A stretch of DNA of 64,000 bases from Selenomonadaceae bacterium (GTDB lineage: Bacteria > Bacillota > Negativicutes > Selenomonadales > Selenomonadaceae). The notes beneath the pieces are model-generated. The model had not been told where the DNA came from. It did not search any database and worked only from the letters and a program-made list of their open reading frames with translations. Location: the NCBI GenBank assembly GCA_017518105.1, contig JAFWWC010000026.1:62001-126000 (forward strand). Reading direction: 5' to 3'. Shown here one piece after another: positions 8,516 through 17,498 of this stretch. Both the position numbers and the translations under genes were made by a program. How positions within the stretch are numbered: position 1 is the first letter of the stretch; every line of letters begins with the position of its first letter.

Positions 8516-10087
8516 TTATTTATTAAACGGTCTGTCGGTAGTTTTTCCGTCTTTGGGATAGTTGGCGGGCGGCAAAATTCTTTCCGGCTCCGGCTCCTTA
8601 ATCTCTAAAACGTCCTCTTCAGGTTCTTTGAAGTCGTGCATTTCCCTTGCCTCGTATTGAGCTTTATCTTGCTCGTACCACTGGCGCATAGGCTCTGACA
8701 TTGGAGCTTGCGAAAGTTCTTCTGATTCGACGAGGTAAGGCGTCACGACGATTATAAGTTCTCGTTTATCACGGGTGCGCGACGTGTGCTTGAAGAATTC
8801 GCCGAGAATCGGAATATCGCCTAGGAGCGGAATCTTTGAAACGGTTTTGCTTTCCGTAGAATCCATTAGCCCGCCGATAACGATTGGCATGCCCGAATTA
8901 AGATTTATAACCGAGTCGGCACTGCGCGTGGCGATAATCGGCTGACCGTTGACTGATTGCCCGCTCATATTGCTAACTTCCGCGTGAACCGCCGAGTTAA
9001 TTCGATTTTGCTTATCGACAACGGGGCGGAACTGGAGAATGATACCATACTTTTTGAAACTAGTATTAGTGAAGTTATTTGCATTCGTCGTGCTGTAAGG
9101 AATTTCGCCGCCGATTTGGATTGTTGCCTGCTCTCCGCTAAGAGTTACGACGCTTGGTCTGGAAAGAATTTTTGCCTTGCCATTTGAAACCAGAGCATGA
9201 ATCGTGGCGTTAATCTGCCCAAACCGCTGACTTATCCACTTAATCGGATTGTTATGGAAAGGTCTAACCCTTGAGCCATAGGAGTAAGTGGCGACTTGTG
9301 TCTGACCTTCCTCGTCAATATAGGTATAACTTTCTTCCGTAACAGTTCGGTCGTTTGGTTCGCCGAAACTGAAAATGCCTGGTGCACTACTTGAATTTTC
9401 GCCGTATTGAATGCCGAGGTCTTTTACGTTGTCGGAATTGATTTCGATAATCTGCGCCTCCAGACGAATTTGCGTCGGGTGGAGGATTTGTAGCAAGTCT
9501 ATAATCGTGCCTTTAGATTCCGACTGGGCAAGCTCAATATTATCACTTCTGCCGCCGCTGGCACTTTGAGCCGAATCCGTATCTAAGCTCATGTCGAAAC
9601 CACTGCCGACAAGAAGGCTACTTTCCGTGCTACCGTTTATGAAAAGCCGCGCCGTCTGCAGGGCGTAATTCTTCTCGTATTGATTCTCGACCGTGCCCGT
9701 TAGCAAAATTCTTTCGCCGACCATTTTAACATGAACATCAGGTAGCCCGATAGCTTTTTCAATCAGCATGGCTTGTCCGGGGTCTTCAGGCGACACGACG
9801 ATTAGATATTCATGTCGCACGCCGTCAATCGTCCAAACGAACAGAGCCGTTGAACCCGCATTTGCCTTGGTGACGATTAAAAATTCACTCACCGAGCCAG
9901 GCAACTGAATAACCGAGGCAATGTCCTTGTTGCCAACCGCAACTCGCTGGATTTGCTTTCCCATGTCCATATAATGCGACGTCTGCTTTTTTATGCTGAG
10001 CGTTTCCATTTCGGCGGCGTGAGCGACGCTTGCTGATAGGCAGATAGGCACCGTCGCCAATAAACAAAAATTTTTTAAGTAGTTCAT
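8516..10087 (-). CDS. cpaC: Tad outer-membrane secretin (CpaC/RcpA family)
   Basis: A 523-residue protein with a signal peptide (about residues 1-24, ending AHAAE), an N-terminal pilus-assembly secretin domain, a BON-like region (about 105-150), and the C-terminal secretin domain (about 200-440) with LSRPSVVTLSGEQATIQIGG and the closing segment DIPILGEFFKHTSRTRDKRELIIVVTPYLV. The last ~60 residues are acidic and proline-rich. It forms the outer-membrane gate for the Flp pilus, which implies a diderm cell. It is 15 bases upstream of the CpaE-like gene. Confidence 0.93.
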   Translation of the reverse strand: MNYLKNFCLLATVPICLSASVAHAAEMETLSIKKQTSHYMDMGKQIQRVAVGNKDIASVIQLPGSVSEFLIVTKANAGSTALFVWTIDGVRHEYLIVVSPEDPGQAMLIEKAIGLPDVHVKMVGERILLTGTVENQYEKNYALQTARLFINGSTESSLLVGSGFDMSLDTDSAQSASGGRSDNIELAQSESKGTIIDLLQILHPTQIRLEAQIIEINSDNVKDLGIQYGENSSSAPGIFSFGEPNDRTVTEESYTYIDEEGQTQVATYSYGSRVRPFHNNPIKWISQRFGQINATIHALVSNGKAKILSRPSVVTLSGEQATIQIGGEIPYSTTNANNFTNTSFKKYGIILQFRPVVDKQNRINSAVHAEVSNMSGQSVNGQPIIATRSADSVINLNSGMPIVIGGLMDSTESKTVSKIPLLGDIPILGEFFKHTSRTRDKRELIIVVTPYLVESEELSQAPMSEPMRQWYEQDKAQYEAREMHDFKEPEEDVLEIKEPEPERILPPANYPKDGKTTDRPFNK

Positions 10088-10110
10088 GATTAATCGTTCC
10101 TACCCTCTGA

Positions 10111-11208
10111 TTAATGTCCGATTTGATTCGCGATAGGAGAATTTGATAAAGGCGCACTGTGGAGGAATGAAGAAGTAAATTCCGTATTGCCATTGCGGGA
10201 CGGAATCGCTGGAAGTGCTGAATTAGCAGAGCTTGCAGAATTATTAGGGGTTGCCGCAGAACTTTGGACTCGTGCAGTTTCCTCGGAACTTTGTGTTAGC
10301 TCGTCGCCTTGGATAATGTCAAATTTCTGGTTGACAGGCACCATAGGGATTTGCGGCAAATTGGGTACTGGGGTTGCGGGGATAACTGGCGTCGGTTCAG
10401 GTTCGCGAACAGGTTGCGGCTTGTTAATCGAATCAATCGTATATTCCATTTCCGCTACGTAGGTCTCTCTAGGATTTGCCGGTCGCAACATCATATAGAT
10501 TTCGCCGAGCTTCGACGCAGAGATTAATTTTAAAACGTCTTCGGGCGGCAGGGCAAACGTCGCGATTGTCGGGTTGTGAATAGCAGAAGTTGTTCCGCCA
10601 GTTTCATCGACGATATTAGCACCGCTCATATCTTGATTGACACTAAGGAGCGGCACGTTTTGCAAAAGAACATTAGTCGTCACGCTGTAATTGCTTTTTT
10701 CGACAAGGAGCAAGTCAACTTTGTCTCCCGGCTTAGCAAAGCCCGCCACGCTCGTTATCTCGTTTACGTTTATCGACACAGCGCGGCAGTCAGCAGGAAT
10801 TGCCCCCACGAAACCTTCTTCCGACTTATCAGCGAAGACCTTTTGAACTGTTAGCACGTCGCCCGCGAAAATCGAAACTTTAACCTGAACGTCCTTAACA
10901 TCGTTAAAGCTAGTTATCACGCCTTCGGGCAACATTTCAACGGGCAGTTCCTTCATCTGGAGCATGCTCTCTTGAATCCTCGTCCGTGCTGGGATATTCA
11001 CCTTAGCGACGACAACTGCCTTTGTCTCGATGACCTTTTCTTTTTTCGGCGGGGATGGAGCTACTGGATTAACGACAACTTCCTTTCCCGTCATCATGCT
11101 CATGCCCGCGTATATCGCCGCAAACATCAATACCGCCGCAATTCCTGCTAGAATCATCAACTGCTTTGGTCGCAGGTCGTTTAACTTGTTTATTATTTTC
11201 TGTAACAT
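10111..11208 (-). CDS. cpaB: Flp pilus assembly protein CpaB/RcpC (SAF domain)
   Basis: A 365-residue protein with an N-terminal membrane helix (about 17-38), a SAF-like domain (about 60-130, beginning VVAKVNIPARTRIQESML) and an RcpC/CpaB domain to about 260. The remaining ~100 residues are proline/serine-rich and probably disordered. CpaB is a periplasmic partner of the secretin. It is the first gene of the tad operon, with a consensus promoter at 11287-11314 and a GAGAGG ribosome site 7 bases before the ATG. Confidence 0.88.
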   Translation of the reverse strand: MLQKIINKLNDLRPKQLMILAGIAAVLMFAAIYAGMSMMTGKEVVVNPVAPSPPKKEKVIETKAVVVAKVNIPARTRIQESMLQMKELPVEMLPEGVITSFNDVKDVQVKVSIFAGDVLTVQKVFADKSEEGFVGAIPADCRAVSINVNEITSVAGFAKPGDKVDLLLVEKSNYSVTTNVLLQNVPLLSVNQDMSGANIVDETGGTTSAIHNPTIATFALPPEDVLKLISASKLGEIYMMLRPANPRETYVAEMEYTIDSINKPQPVREPEPTPVIPATPVPNLPQIPMVPVNQKFDIIQGDELTQSSEETARVQSSAATPNNSASSANSALPAIPSRNGNTEFTSSFLHSAPLSNSPIANQIGH

Positions 11209-11286
11209 GACTAAGCCTCTCGTTTACCTAAATAATTTTTGTCTGCTTATCAATTCCTATGACTTATCATGTAACTTTCAGCTAGT

Positions 11287-11314
11287 ATTATATAGCCATT
11301 AGTTCGTTTGTCAA
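11287..11314 (-). promoter_or_regulatory. Promoter of the tad operon
   Basis: Minus-strand TTGACA (11314-11309), 16-base spacer, TATAAT (11292-11287), both perfect consensus hexamers. The -35 box directly abuts the moaC stop codon. Confidence 0.82.
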
Positions 11315-11791
11315 TTAGAAAATGAATTCGCCGCTTTTGCCGCCGCTCTTCTGTTCAAGATGAATTTCACCGAGCGTCATGCGTTTATCGATAGCCTTGC
11401 ACATGTCGTAAATCGTAAGCAATGCGACGCTCACGGCGTGCAGGGCTTCCATCTCTACGCCCGTAGTCCACGTCGTCTTGACTGTCGCCACGGCTTTAAC
11501 GGCACTTTCATCGGACAACATCTCAAAGTTCAAGCTACAATGATTAAGCGGCAAGGGATGACATAAAGGAATAATTGCTGAAGTTTTTTTTGCCGCCATG
11601 ATTCCCGCGATTCTCGCCACGCCGAGCACGTCACCTTTTTTGGCGGTGCCCGACTCTATCGCGTGATAGACTTCCTCGCTGACAAAAATTTTTCCACTAG
11701 CAACGGCAACCCGTTCCGTCAAAACTTTCTTGCTTACGTCGACCATAATGGCATTGCCCGTCGCGTCAAAATGATTTAGTTCCTCGTTCAA
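11315..11791 (-). CDS. moaC: Cyclic pyranopterin monophosphate synthase MoaC
   Basis: MoaC completes the first step of molybdopterin synthesis, making cPMP from the MoaA product. The 158-residue protein has [15 protein letters not shown] at its N-terminus, PLCHPL in the middle and [21 protein letters not shown]-type residues near the end, all typical of the family. I chose the TTG at 11791 because AAAGGAGGG (11797-11805) precedes it at ideal spacing and the length becomes the family norm. The frame extends to an ATG at 11857, but that start would add 22 unusual residues. It is separated from the other cofactor genes by narK and its terminator. Confidence 0.93.
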   Translation of the reverse strand: MNEELNHFDATGNAIMVDVSKKVLTERVAVASGKIFVSEEVYHAIESGTAKKGDVLGVARIAGIMAAKKTSAIIPLCHPLPLNHCSLNFEMLSDESAVKAVATVKTTWTTGVEMEALHAVSVALLTIYDMCKAIDKRMTLGEIHLEQKSGGKSGEFIF

Positions 11792-11878
11792 ACTATCCCT
11801 CCTTTGCTGAATTATATCGCCAATGCTGTCCGATTGCCGCCCATTATAAATCGACAAAGTGATTTTTGCATGACGTAT

Positions 11879-11912
11879 AAAAAAATTTCCCCCGCCAAAC
11901 GCGACGAGGGAT
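11879..11912 (-). terminator. Terminator after narK
   Basis: On the minus strand CCCTCG (11910-11905), a 10-base loop and CGGGGG (11894-11889, one G-U pair) are followed by AAA and then TTTTTTT. It separates narK from moaC. Confidence 0.7.
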
Positions 11913-11933
11913 TTTGATTATCAGAAGAAAATT

Positions 11934-13277
11934 TCAGCACTTGATGCCCGAACCGGGGCGGGCATAAAAGAACCACGTAATGCCAATCGTTATAACCGTG
12001 AAGCCGATTAACACGTAAAAGGCGGGCGTGACGAGTTCAAAGTTTGAATAAGCCCAGCCAAAGATTTTCGGGATAAGGAACGCGCCATAAGCCGCAATCG
12101 CCGCCGTAAAGCCCGTGACCAAAGACGCATGGAACGGATTGTTAAAGATGTAGGGAATCATGCGGAAGGACGCGCCGTTGACAAAACCAGTCGTCAGGAA
12201 CAGCAAAAGGAACGCCGCAAAGAACATGATAAAGCTATGGGCTTGCAGACCGAGCAAGACTACGATAATCGAGGCAAGCATTAGAATCAGAGAATAGAGC
12301 GTGACTTTGGAACCGCTGTTGAATTTATCCGCAAGCCAACCGCCAACAGGTCTCATGCCCGCGCCGATGAACGGACCTAAGAACGCGCCCCATGCCATAC
12401 TGACTTCGGGGAATTCGTTCGTAAGCAGAAGCATCAACGCCGCCGAGTAGCCGATGAATTGTCCGAAGCCGCAAGTATAAATCCACGTCATCAGCCACGT
12501 ATGCTTATTGCCGAAGATTGACAGAATGCTTTTCGGGCTTTGCTTGGGGAGCGGCAAATTGTCCATGAATATCCAGATTAAAACCAGCGTCAAGACGGTC
12601 GGCACTGCCCACGCGTAGCAGACGGATTGGATATAAACTTCCGCGCCGGTCTTAACATTAATCAGCGGGTCGCCGAACAGCCCGCCGAAGCTCATGCCCA
12701 GCAAAATTGGAGCCGTCAGATAAATCAGCGACACGCCCAGATTGCCGACGCCCGCATTGATTCCGAGTGCAAGCCCTTTATTTTTTTTCGGGAAGAAGAA
12801 GCCGATATTCGCCATAGACGACGAGAAGTTGCCGCCCGCGATACCGATTAGCGCGACGAGCATGAACAACGTATCGTAACTCGTCGAGGTGTCTTGCAAA
12901 TAAGTTCCCAGTCCGATAATCGGCAGGAGTAAAAGTGCTGTGGAAAATAAAGTCCAGTTCTTGCCGCCGAGTAGCCCCGGCATGTAAGTATAAAACAGTC
13001 TGCAGGTTGCGCCGACCAGCCCCGGCAATGATGCCAGCGTAAAGATTTCGGCTTGCGAGAAGTTGAAGCCTATCTGATTGAGTTGCGCGGCGATTGTCGC
13101 CCAAAGCGTCCAAACCACGAACGAAAGCGTTAATGCCCAAGTCGACGTGTAAAGATTTTGCTTAGCGATTTTCTCGCCGAACTTCTTCCAAAACGCTTCG
13201 TCTTCGGGATTCCACTTCGCAAGAATTTCTTTGCGCGTAGGGTTCTCGCCCAACGATTTCAAAATGTCTTCTGCCAT
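11934..13277 (-). CDS. narK: Nitrate/nitrite transporter NarK (MFS)
   Basis: A 447-residue major facilitator with 12 predicted helices after a ~45-residue cytoplasmic N-terminus. The two nitrate signature regions are present: GGNFSSSMANIGFFFP followed by GINAGVGNLGVS, and later GFVNGASFRMIPYIF. It moves nitrate in or exchanges it for nitrite in support of the NarGHJI reductase. I start it at the ATG at 13277 (product begins MAEDILKSLG), 8 bases from GGAG; an ATG at 13283 would sit too close. It has its own -10 box and CRP/FNR-type site, and its own terminator. Confidence 0.93.
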   Translation of the reverse strand: MAEDILKSLGENPTRKEILAKWNPEDEAFWKKFGEKIAKQNLYTSTWALTLSFVVWTLWATIAAQLNQIGFNFSQAEIFTLASLPGLVGATCRLFYTYMPGLLGGKNWTLFSTALLLLPIIGLGTYLQDTSTSYDTLFMLVALIGIAGGNFSSSMANIGFFFPKKNKGLALGINAGVGNLGVSLIYLTAPILLGMSFGGLFGDPLINVKTGAEVYIQSVCYAWAVPTVLTLVLIWIFMDNLPLPKQSPKSILSIFGNKHTWLMTWIYTCGFGQFIGYSAALMLLLTNEFPEVSMAWGAFLGPFIGAGMRPVGGWLADKFNSGSKVTLYSLILMLASIIVVLLGLQAHSFIMFFAAFLLLFLTTGFVNGASFRMIPYIFNNPFHASLVTGFTAAIAAYGAFLIPKIFGWAYSNFELVTPAFYVLIGFTVITIGITWFFYARPGSGIKC

Positions 13278-13300
13278 ATCCATCACTCCTTTTGCTTGCC

Positions 13301-13343
13301 AGTATAAAAAAATTTTCTCGCGGTATAAGTGACAAGTATCACA
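13301..13343 (-). promoter_or_regulatory. narK promoter with CRP/FNR-family operator
   Basis: The palindrome AGTGA-N6-TCACA (13328-13343) lies upstream of a minus-strand TATACT -10 box (13306-13301). The palindrome centre is 32 bases from the -10 centre, which puts it near -41.5, the classical activator position for CRP/FNR proteins. No good -35 box is visible, as expected for an activated promoter. Confidence 0.7.
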
Positions 13344-13351
13344 CGGATAAA

Positions 13352-14431
13352 CTAAAAACCCGCTAAAAATCGGCAAATCCTCTCGGCGGCGTCGAAGTCG
13401 TTAAGGTCGTGTCGATAAACGTCATCGGAGGCGGCAGGTTCACTCGTAAAGATTGCGGCGACCTGTTCAGAGGCAATGACTTCGCCTCGTCCGCGCCAAA
13501 GAGAAATCGTCGGGCAAGTGCCATGAGTGCGGCTCTCCGTTAAAATCAAATCGACGCCCGACATCTTCTCGGCGACGGCGGAAAAGTTTTCGCGCTCGTC
13601 AGTCTGCTGAATCATGAACCAACCCTGCGGCGAGACAACTACCACGCTCCTAGCCCCCGCCGCTTGAAAGCGTTGACTGTCCTTGCCTTCCGCGTCGAGA
13701 TTAAAGCCGTGCGAATCACTTTTAATCACGCCGACCCGTAGCCCTTGCGCAGAGAAAACTTTAACGAGCCGTTCAATAAAAGTCGTCTTGCCCGTGCCCG
13801 AAGCCGGAGCCACGATTGAAATTATTGGCGTCGTCCGCGAGAGGTTCTCCGCCCTGCCGCGTACCAGTCGTAAATCGGCGGGCGTGTTCACGTTGAAAAA
13901 GGTTGCCTCGTCCGTGTGAAGTTCTGCGAGTTCGTGCGGGACTTTTTTTATTGCCGCGAAGATTTTACATTGCCCGCCTGCAAGCTCCTGTTTAAAGACC
14001 TCGGCAAGTTCCTGACGATAGAAAGCCGCTAGCATTTGCCGACGACCGCTGACCACGGGGACGACTGCTTGAGCGGCGGAAAATCTTTTCGTGAGCGGGC
14101 GCACGGCGTCGAAGTCGAAGAACGGCATATCGGACGAGACCGCCAAAGCCCAATCTGTTTTGATTCGTGCTAAGCCGTTCGCAAGCCCCGCCATCGGTCC
14201 AGAATCTTTGACGGCATCGACTAAGAGTTTTGCGCCAAATTTCTCTGCTAAGGACTTCAACGCGGGCAAATCATCTTCAACGCATAAAAAAATTTCGGCG
14301 AAGTCTTCAACCGCCGCTTTACTCAAAATATTTTCGAGCAAGCCGACGCCGCCGACCTCGACGAAACGTTTATCACGACCTAGCCGCGAACTTTTCCCGC
14401 CCGCAATTATCAGCAAAGTTATCGTGCGCAA
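13352..14431 (-). CDS. MobA-MobB fusion: molybdenum cofactor guanylyltransferase plus GTP-binding MobB
   Basis: A 359-residue fusion. Residues 1-190 are MobA, with the nucleotide-binding signature AGGKSSRLGRDKR and a Ser-Ser-Asp-Met-Pro segment; MobA attaches GMP to molybdopterin to give the bis-MGD cofactor that NarG needs. Residues ~197-359 are MobB, with Walker A APASGTGKTTF. I start it at the TTG at 14431, 8 bases from GGGGAG; it overlaps the preceding stop codon by 13 bases and gives a normal MobA N-terminus. It is the last gene of the nar/cofactor operon. Its stop lies just before the narK operator, with no terminator seen between. Confidence 0.9.
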   Translation of the reverse strand: MRTITLLIIAGGKSSRLGRDKRFVEVGGVGLLENILSKAAVEDFAEIFLCVEDDLPALKSLAEKFGAKLLVDAVKDSGPMAGLANGLARIKTDWALAVSSDMPFFDFDAVRPLTKRFSAAQAVVPVVSGRRQMLAAFYRQELAEVFKQELAGGQCKIFAAIKKVPHELAELHTDEATFFNVNTPADLRLVRGRAENLSRTTPIISIVAPASGTGKTTFIERLVKVFSAQGLRVGVIKSDSHGFNLDAEGKDSQRFQAAGARSVVVVSPQGWFMIQQTDERENFSAVAEKMSGVDLILTESRTHGTCPTISLWRGRGEVIASEQVAAIFTSEPAASDDVYRHDLNDFDAAERICRFLAGF

Positions 14432-15345
14432 TTCCCAGTCTCCCCGCGAAGAATTTCTATCCCGTGCTTGAGTTGCGGCAAGACAAAGCTTAAGCACTCG
14501 TCGACCGCCTTTGGACTGCCGGGAAGATTGACAATCAACGACCGCTTGCGAATGCCCGCGACCGCTCGACTTAGCATTGCCCGCCCCGTGACCTTCAATG
14601 ATAAAGCTCGCATAGCTTCAGGGATACCAGGCGCAAGGCGTGTACAAACTTCCAACGTCGCTTCGGGTGTAATGTCTCGAATGGCAAAGCCCGTGCCGCC
14701 CGTCGTGACAATCAAGCCAATGCCCGCATCCGTCAACTCAATCAGCTTGTCCACGATAAATTTTTTTACGTCTGGAACGATTGCCCGCGAATAAATCTTG
14801 TAGCCCGCCGCCGTCAAAAGTTCTTCGCACTTGTCACCGCTAGTGTCCTCGTCTCGCAAGCCGTGAAAGCCCCTATCGCTGACAGTTACAATCGCCGCGT
14901 CGAGTGGGATATTATCCGTCGCAAGCTCCAAGTCATCGCCGACGGTAATCCGCCCGCCGTGAAGGACGCGTGCAAAGACTCCTTCGCGGGGCATAATGCA
15001 ATCGCCGACCTGCTGATAAATCGCGCAGTGGGCGTGGCACTCCTTACCAATCTGCGTTACCTCGAAGAAGACCTCGCCGCTACGAAGACGAGTACCAATC
15101 GACAACTCCTTAAACGTGAAACCCTCCGCGATAATATTTTCTCCGAAGGCTCCCGCCTCCACCTTAGCACCACGAGCTTTGAACGCGTCAATCACTTCTT
15201 GACCGAGAAAGCTAACCTGCCTATGCCAATCGCCCGCGTGCGCGTCGCCGTCAATCCCGTATTCCGTCACGAACGCCGCCGACTCTACGAAACTTTTAGC
15301 CGTACCGCGTCGTTCGCTAATGCAAATCGCCTTGACCTTGCCCAT
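14419..15345 (-). CDS. MOSC domain - MogA/MoaB fusion, molybdopterin adenylyltransferase
   Basis: A 308-residue fusion. Residues 1-145 form a MOSC domain with the conserved Cys region GKECHAHCAIY; MOSC domains handle sulfur or molybdopterin transfer. Residues ~150-308 are MogA/MoaB-like, with TVSDRG, a TTGGTG motif and LPGSPKAV near the end; MogA adenylates molybdopterin before Mo insertion. It overlaps the MobA-MobB gene by 13 bases and starts 3 bases after the moaA stop, so it is tightly coupled. MOSC-Mog fusions are known in anaerobic Firmicutes. The exact role of the MOSC half here is uncertain. Confidence 0.9.
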   Translation of the reverse strand: MGKVKAICISERRGTAKSFVESAAFVTEYGIDGDAHAGDWHRQVSFLGQEVIDAFKARGAKVEAGAFGENIIAEGFTFKELSIGTRLRSGEVFFEVTQIGKECHAHCAIYQQVGDCIMPREGVFARVLHGGRITVGDDLELATDNIPLDAAIVTVSDRGFHGLRDEDTSGDKCEELLTAAGYKIYSRAIVPDVKKFIVDKLIELTDAGIGLIVTTGGTGFAIRDITPEATLEVCTRLAPGIPEAMRALSLKVTGRAMLSRAVAGIRKRSLIVNLPGSPKAVDECLSFVLPQLKHGIEILRGETGNCAR

Positions 15346-15348
15346 AAC

Positions 15349-16329
15349 CTAGCCTCCAACCTGATACATCTGCCGCGAATCTCGAAGCCCCGCCGCGCCC
15401 TTAAAGAAATGTTCCTTAGGCTTGCGGTAAATCGTCTCGCGGATTTTCTTTGTAAGCTCCTCATCGTCGACGCCCGCCCGCAAAAGTTTTTTCACGTCAA
15501 GCCCCGCGTCGAAACTCAAGCACGTCTTTAGGAATCCCTCCGCCGTCAGCCGAATCCGATTGCAAGTGCCGCAGAACTTATGCTCCAAGGCGTCAATGAA
15601 TCCAATCTGCCCGATAAAGTCTTTTGCCTTGAAGTACTGCGCGGGACCTTGCAAGGAATTCTTTTCGCGGACGGGGACGAGTTCGCCGAAATTATCTTCA
15701 AGCGTCTTGAATAGCTCAGCCGTCGGAATTCCCTTTAAGCCCGACTGCCACGCACAACCAATCGGCATGAGTTCGATAAAACGAACCTTAATCGGATTGA
15801 CCTTCGCCAACGCCGCCAGCCGCAAAAGTTCTCCGTCATTGATTCCGAGTAGCGGCACGCAGTTTAGCTTGAGATTAAATCGTTCGTCTAGCAGTGTTTG
15901 AAGCCCTTCCCGCACCTTGTCGAAGGCTTTACGCCGTGTCAGGTTCGCGAAGGTCGCCGCGTCGAGTGTGTCCAAGCTTAGGTTGATTCCATCAAGCCCC
16001 GCCGCGATTAGTTCATGCGCTAAAGTCTTCAGCAAGACGCCGTTGGTCGTTAGTGTTACCTGTTCAATACCCGCAATGCCTTTGAGCCGACGAATCAGGG
16101 ACGCTAAGTTTCGTCTAAGAAGAGGCTCGCCGCCCGTCAATCGAATCTTCCTTATGCCGAGCCGTGAAAAGATTTCCGCGACGCGCAGGACTTCTTCCAA
16201 GCTCAAAATTTCGGCGTGAGGCAACTTCTTAACGCCGCATTCGGGCATACAGTAGCGACAACGCAAATTGCATCGGTCGGTTAGGGAAATCCTCGCGTAC
16301 TCAATCTCGCGTCCGAATTGGTCTTTCAT
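15349..16329 (-). CDS. moaA: GTP 3',8-cyclase MoaA (radical SAM)
   Basis: A 326-residue radical-SAM enzyme for the first step of molybdopterin synthesis, conversion of GTP to 3',8-cyclo-GTP for MoaC. The SAM cluster motif CNLRCRYC supplies Cys 20, 24 and 27. A second C-terminal cluster is shown by FCGTCNRIRLT followed by a Cys 13 residues later (about residues 248-265). The length matches the family. It overlaps the moeA stop by 4 bases (ATGA). The typical C-terminal double glycine is near the end (QVGG), close to but not exactly at the usual GG terminus. Confidence 0.95.
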   Translation of the reverse strand: MKDQFGREIEYARISLTDRCNLRCRYCMPECGVKKLPHAEILSLEEVLRVAEIFSRLGIRKIRLTGGEPLLRRNLASLIRRLKGIAGIEQVTLTTNGVLLKTLAHELIAAGLDGINLSLDTLDAATFANLTRRKAFDKVREGLQTLLDERFNLKLNCVPLLGINDGELLRLAALAKVNPIKVRFIELMPIGCAWQSGLKGIPTAELFKTLEDNFGELVPVREKNSLQGPAQYFKAKDFIGQIGFIDALEHKFCGTCNRIRLTAEGFLKTCLSFDAGLDVKKLLRAGVDDEELTKKIRETIYRKPKEHFFKGAAGLRDSRQMYQVGG

Positions 16330-17498
16330 AGGCGAATCGTCTCAACCTCTGCGCCCGCTGAAAGTTTATCCGAACCGGCGGGAATATCGACCAGTGCATT
16401 GCAACCGACCGCCGAATATAAAGTGCCTGACTCGTGACGGCTAGGCAGGAAAACTTTATCGCCTTTGACTTGCGCCCGAATGAATCGACGACCGGGACTT
16501 TTCTTAGGGAAGTCATCAGCCAAGACGCCGCGTCCGCGACTGTAAAAAATGTCTGCGCGGCGGGTGAGCTTAGCAAGGACTGGACGTGTTAAGAGTTCAA
16601 AAGTTGCATAAGCCGCGAACGGATTGCCACTTAGCGCGACGCCCAAAACTTTTCCGCACGTCCAACCGATAACCGGCGCACCCGGCTTAATTAGCACGCG
16701 CCAAAAGATACGCTCGCCAATCTTCTTAACAACGTCGTGCATTATGTCCTTTTTGCCAACCGAGACGCCGCCCGTCGTTATCAGCAAGTCGACTTCCAAA
16801 GCAGACAGCCGAGCCGCGCAGGCGTCAACGTCATCGGGCAGGTTGTATAAAATCTTCGGCGTGAAGTTCATCTCGATAAGCCGCCCCGCCAGCAAGTAAA
16901 GATTGCTGTTGTAAATCTTGCCCGCTGAAAGTTCCGTGCCTGGCTGAATGAGTTCATCGCCCGTCGACGCAATCGCAATCCGTGCCCGCCGATAAACCTT
17001 GACTTGTGCGACGCCTTGACTAGCAAGAACCGCCACATGCGCCGCCGTCAACGCCGTGTCCTTCGCGACGAGCAACGCGCCCGCTTTAATGTCCTCGCCC
17101 GCAAAGCAATAGTTTTCGTGGTGGCGGAGCCGCTGACTTACAAAAATATTCTCGCCGTCAAGTTCAACGTCCTCTTGACGAATCACGCAATCGGAACCCT
17201 TAGGCATCGCCGCGCCCGTCATGATTCGCAATGCCTCGCCCGACTTAACCTCGCCCGTGAAAAAGTCGCCCGCACACTCCTCGCCAATGACTTTGAACGC
17301 GCCAGGAGTCTCGGAAGACTTAATCGCGTAGCCATCAAGGGGACTGCGGTCAAAGGGCGGGTTGTCGAAGGTCGCAACGTAATCCACAGCCGCCACACGT
17401 CCGATAGCCTCAAGCAAGGTAACGTCTTCGGTCTCATCAATCGGATTGATATGCGCCGTCAGAAGTTCAATCGCCTGTTCCAAAGTCACGCCGACCAT
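16326..17498 (-). CDS. moeA: Molybdopterin molybdenumtransferase MoeA
   Basis: A 390-residue protein that inserts molybdate into adenylated molybdopterin. It shows NPPFDRSPLDGYA, TGAAMPKGSDCVI, STGDELIQPG, TTGGVSVGKKD and LSGNPFAAYATFE in order, spanning all MoeA domains. I start it at the ATG at 17498, which overlaps the preceding stop (ATGA) and gives the normal N-terminus MVGVTLEQAIELL; the open frame continues 38 codons upstream but into the neighbour. It is translationally coupled on both sides. Confidence 0.95.
   Translation of the reverse strand: MVGVTLEQAIELLTAHINPIDETEDVTLLEAIGRVAAVDYVATFDNPPFDRSPLDGYAIKSSETPGAFKVIGEECAGDFFTGEVKSGEALRIMTGAAMPKGSDCVIRQEDVELDGENIFVSQRLRHHENYCFAGEDIKAGALLVAKDTALTAAHVAVLASQGVAQVKVYRRARIAIASTGDELIQPGTELSAGKIYNSNLYLLAGRLIEMNFTPKILYNLPDDVDACAARLSALEVDLLITTGGVSVGKKDIMHDVVKKIGERIFWRVLIKPGAPVIGWTCGKVLGVALSGNPFAAYATFELLTRPVLAKLTRRADIFYSRGRGVLADDFPKKSPGRRFIRAQVKGDKVFLPSRHESGTLYSAVGCNALVDIPAGSDKLSAGAEVETIRL

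Noticed and set aside
11792-11880. Molybdenum-cofactor riboswitch before moaC
   Set aside because: The leader is under 100 bases, shows no matching fold that I can see, and has an ordinary ribosome site.
11843-11885. CRP/FNR-type site before moaC
   Set aside because: Only one AGTGA half-site is present, and it is not at the 32-base distance seen at narG and narK.
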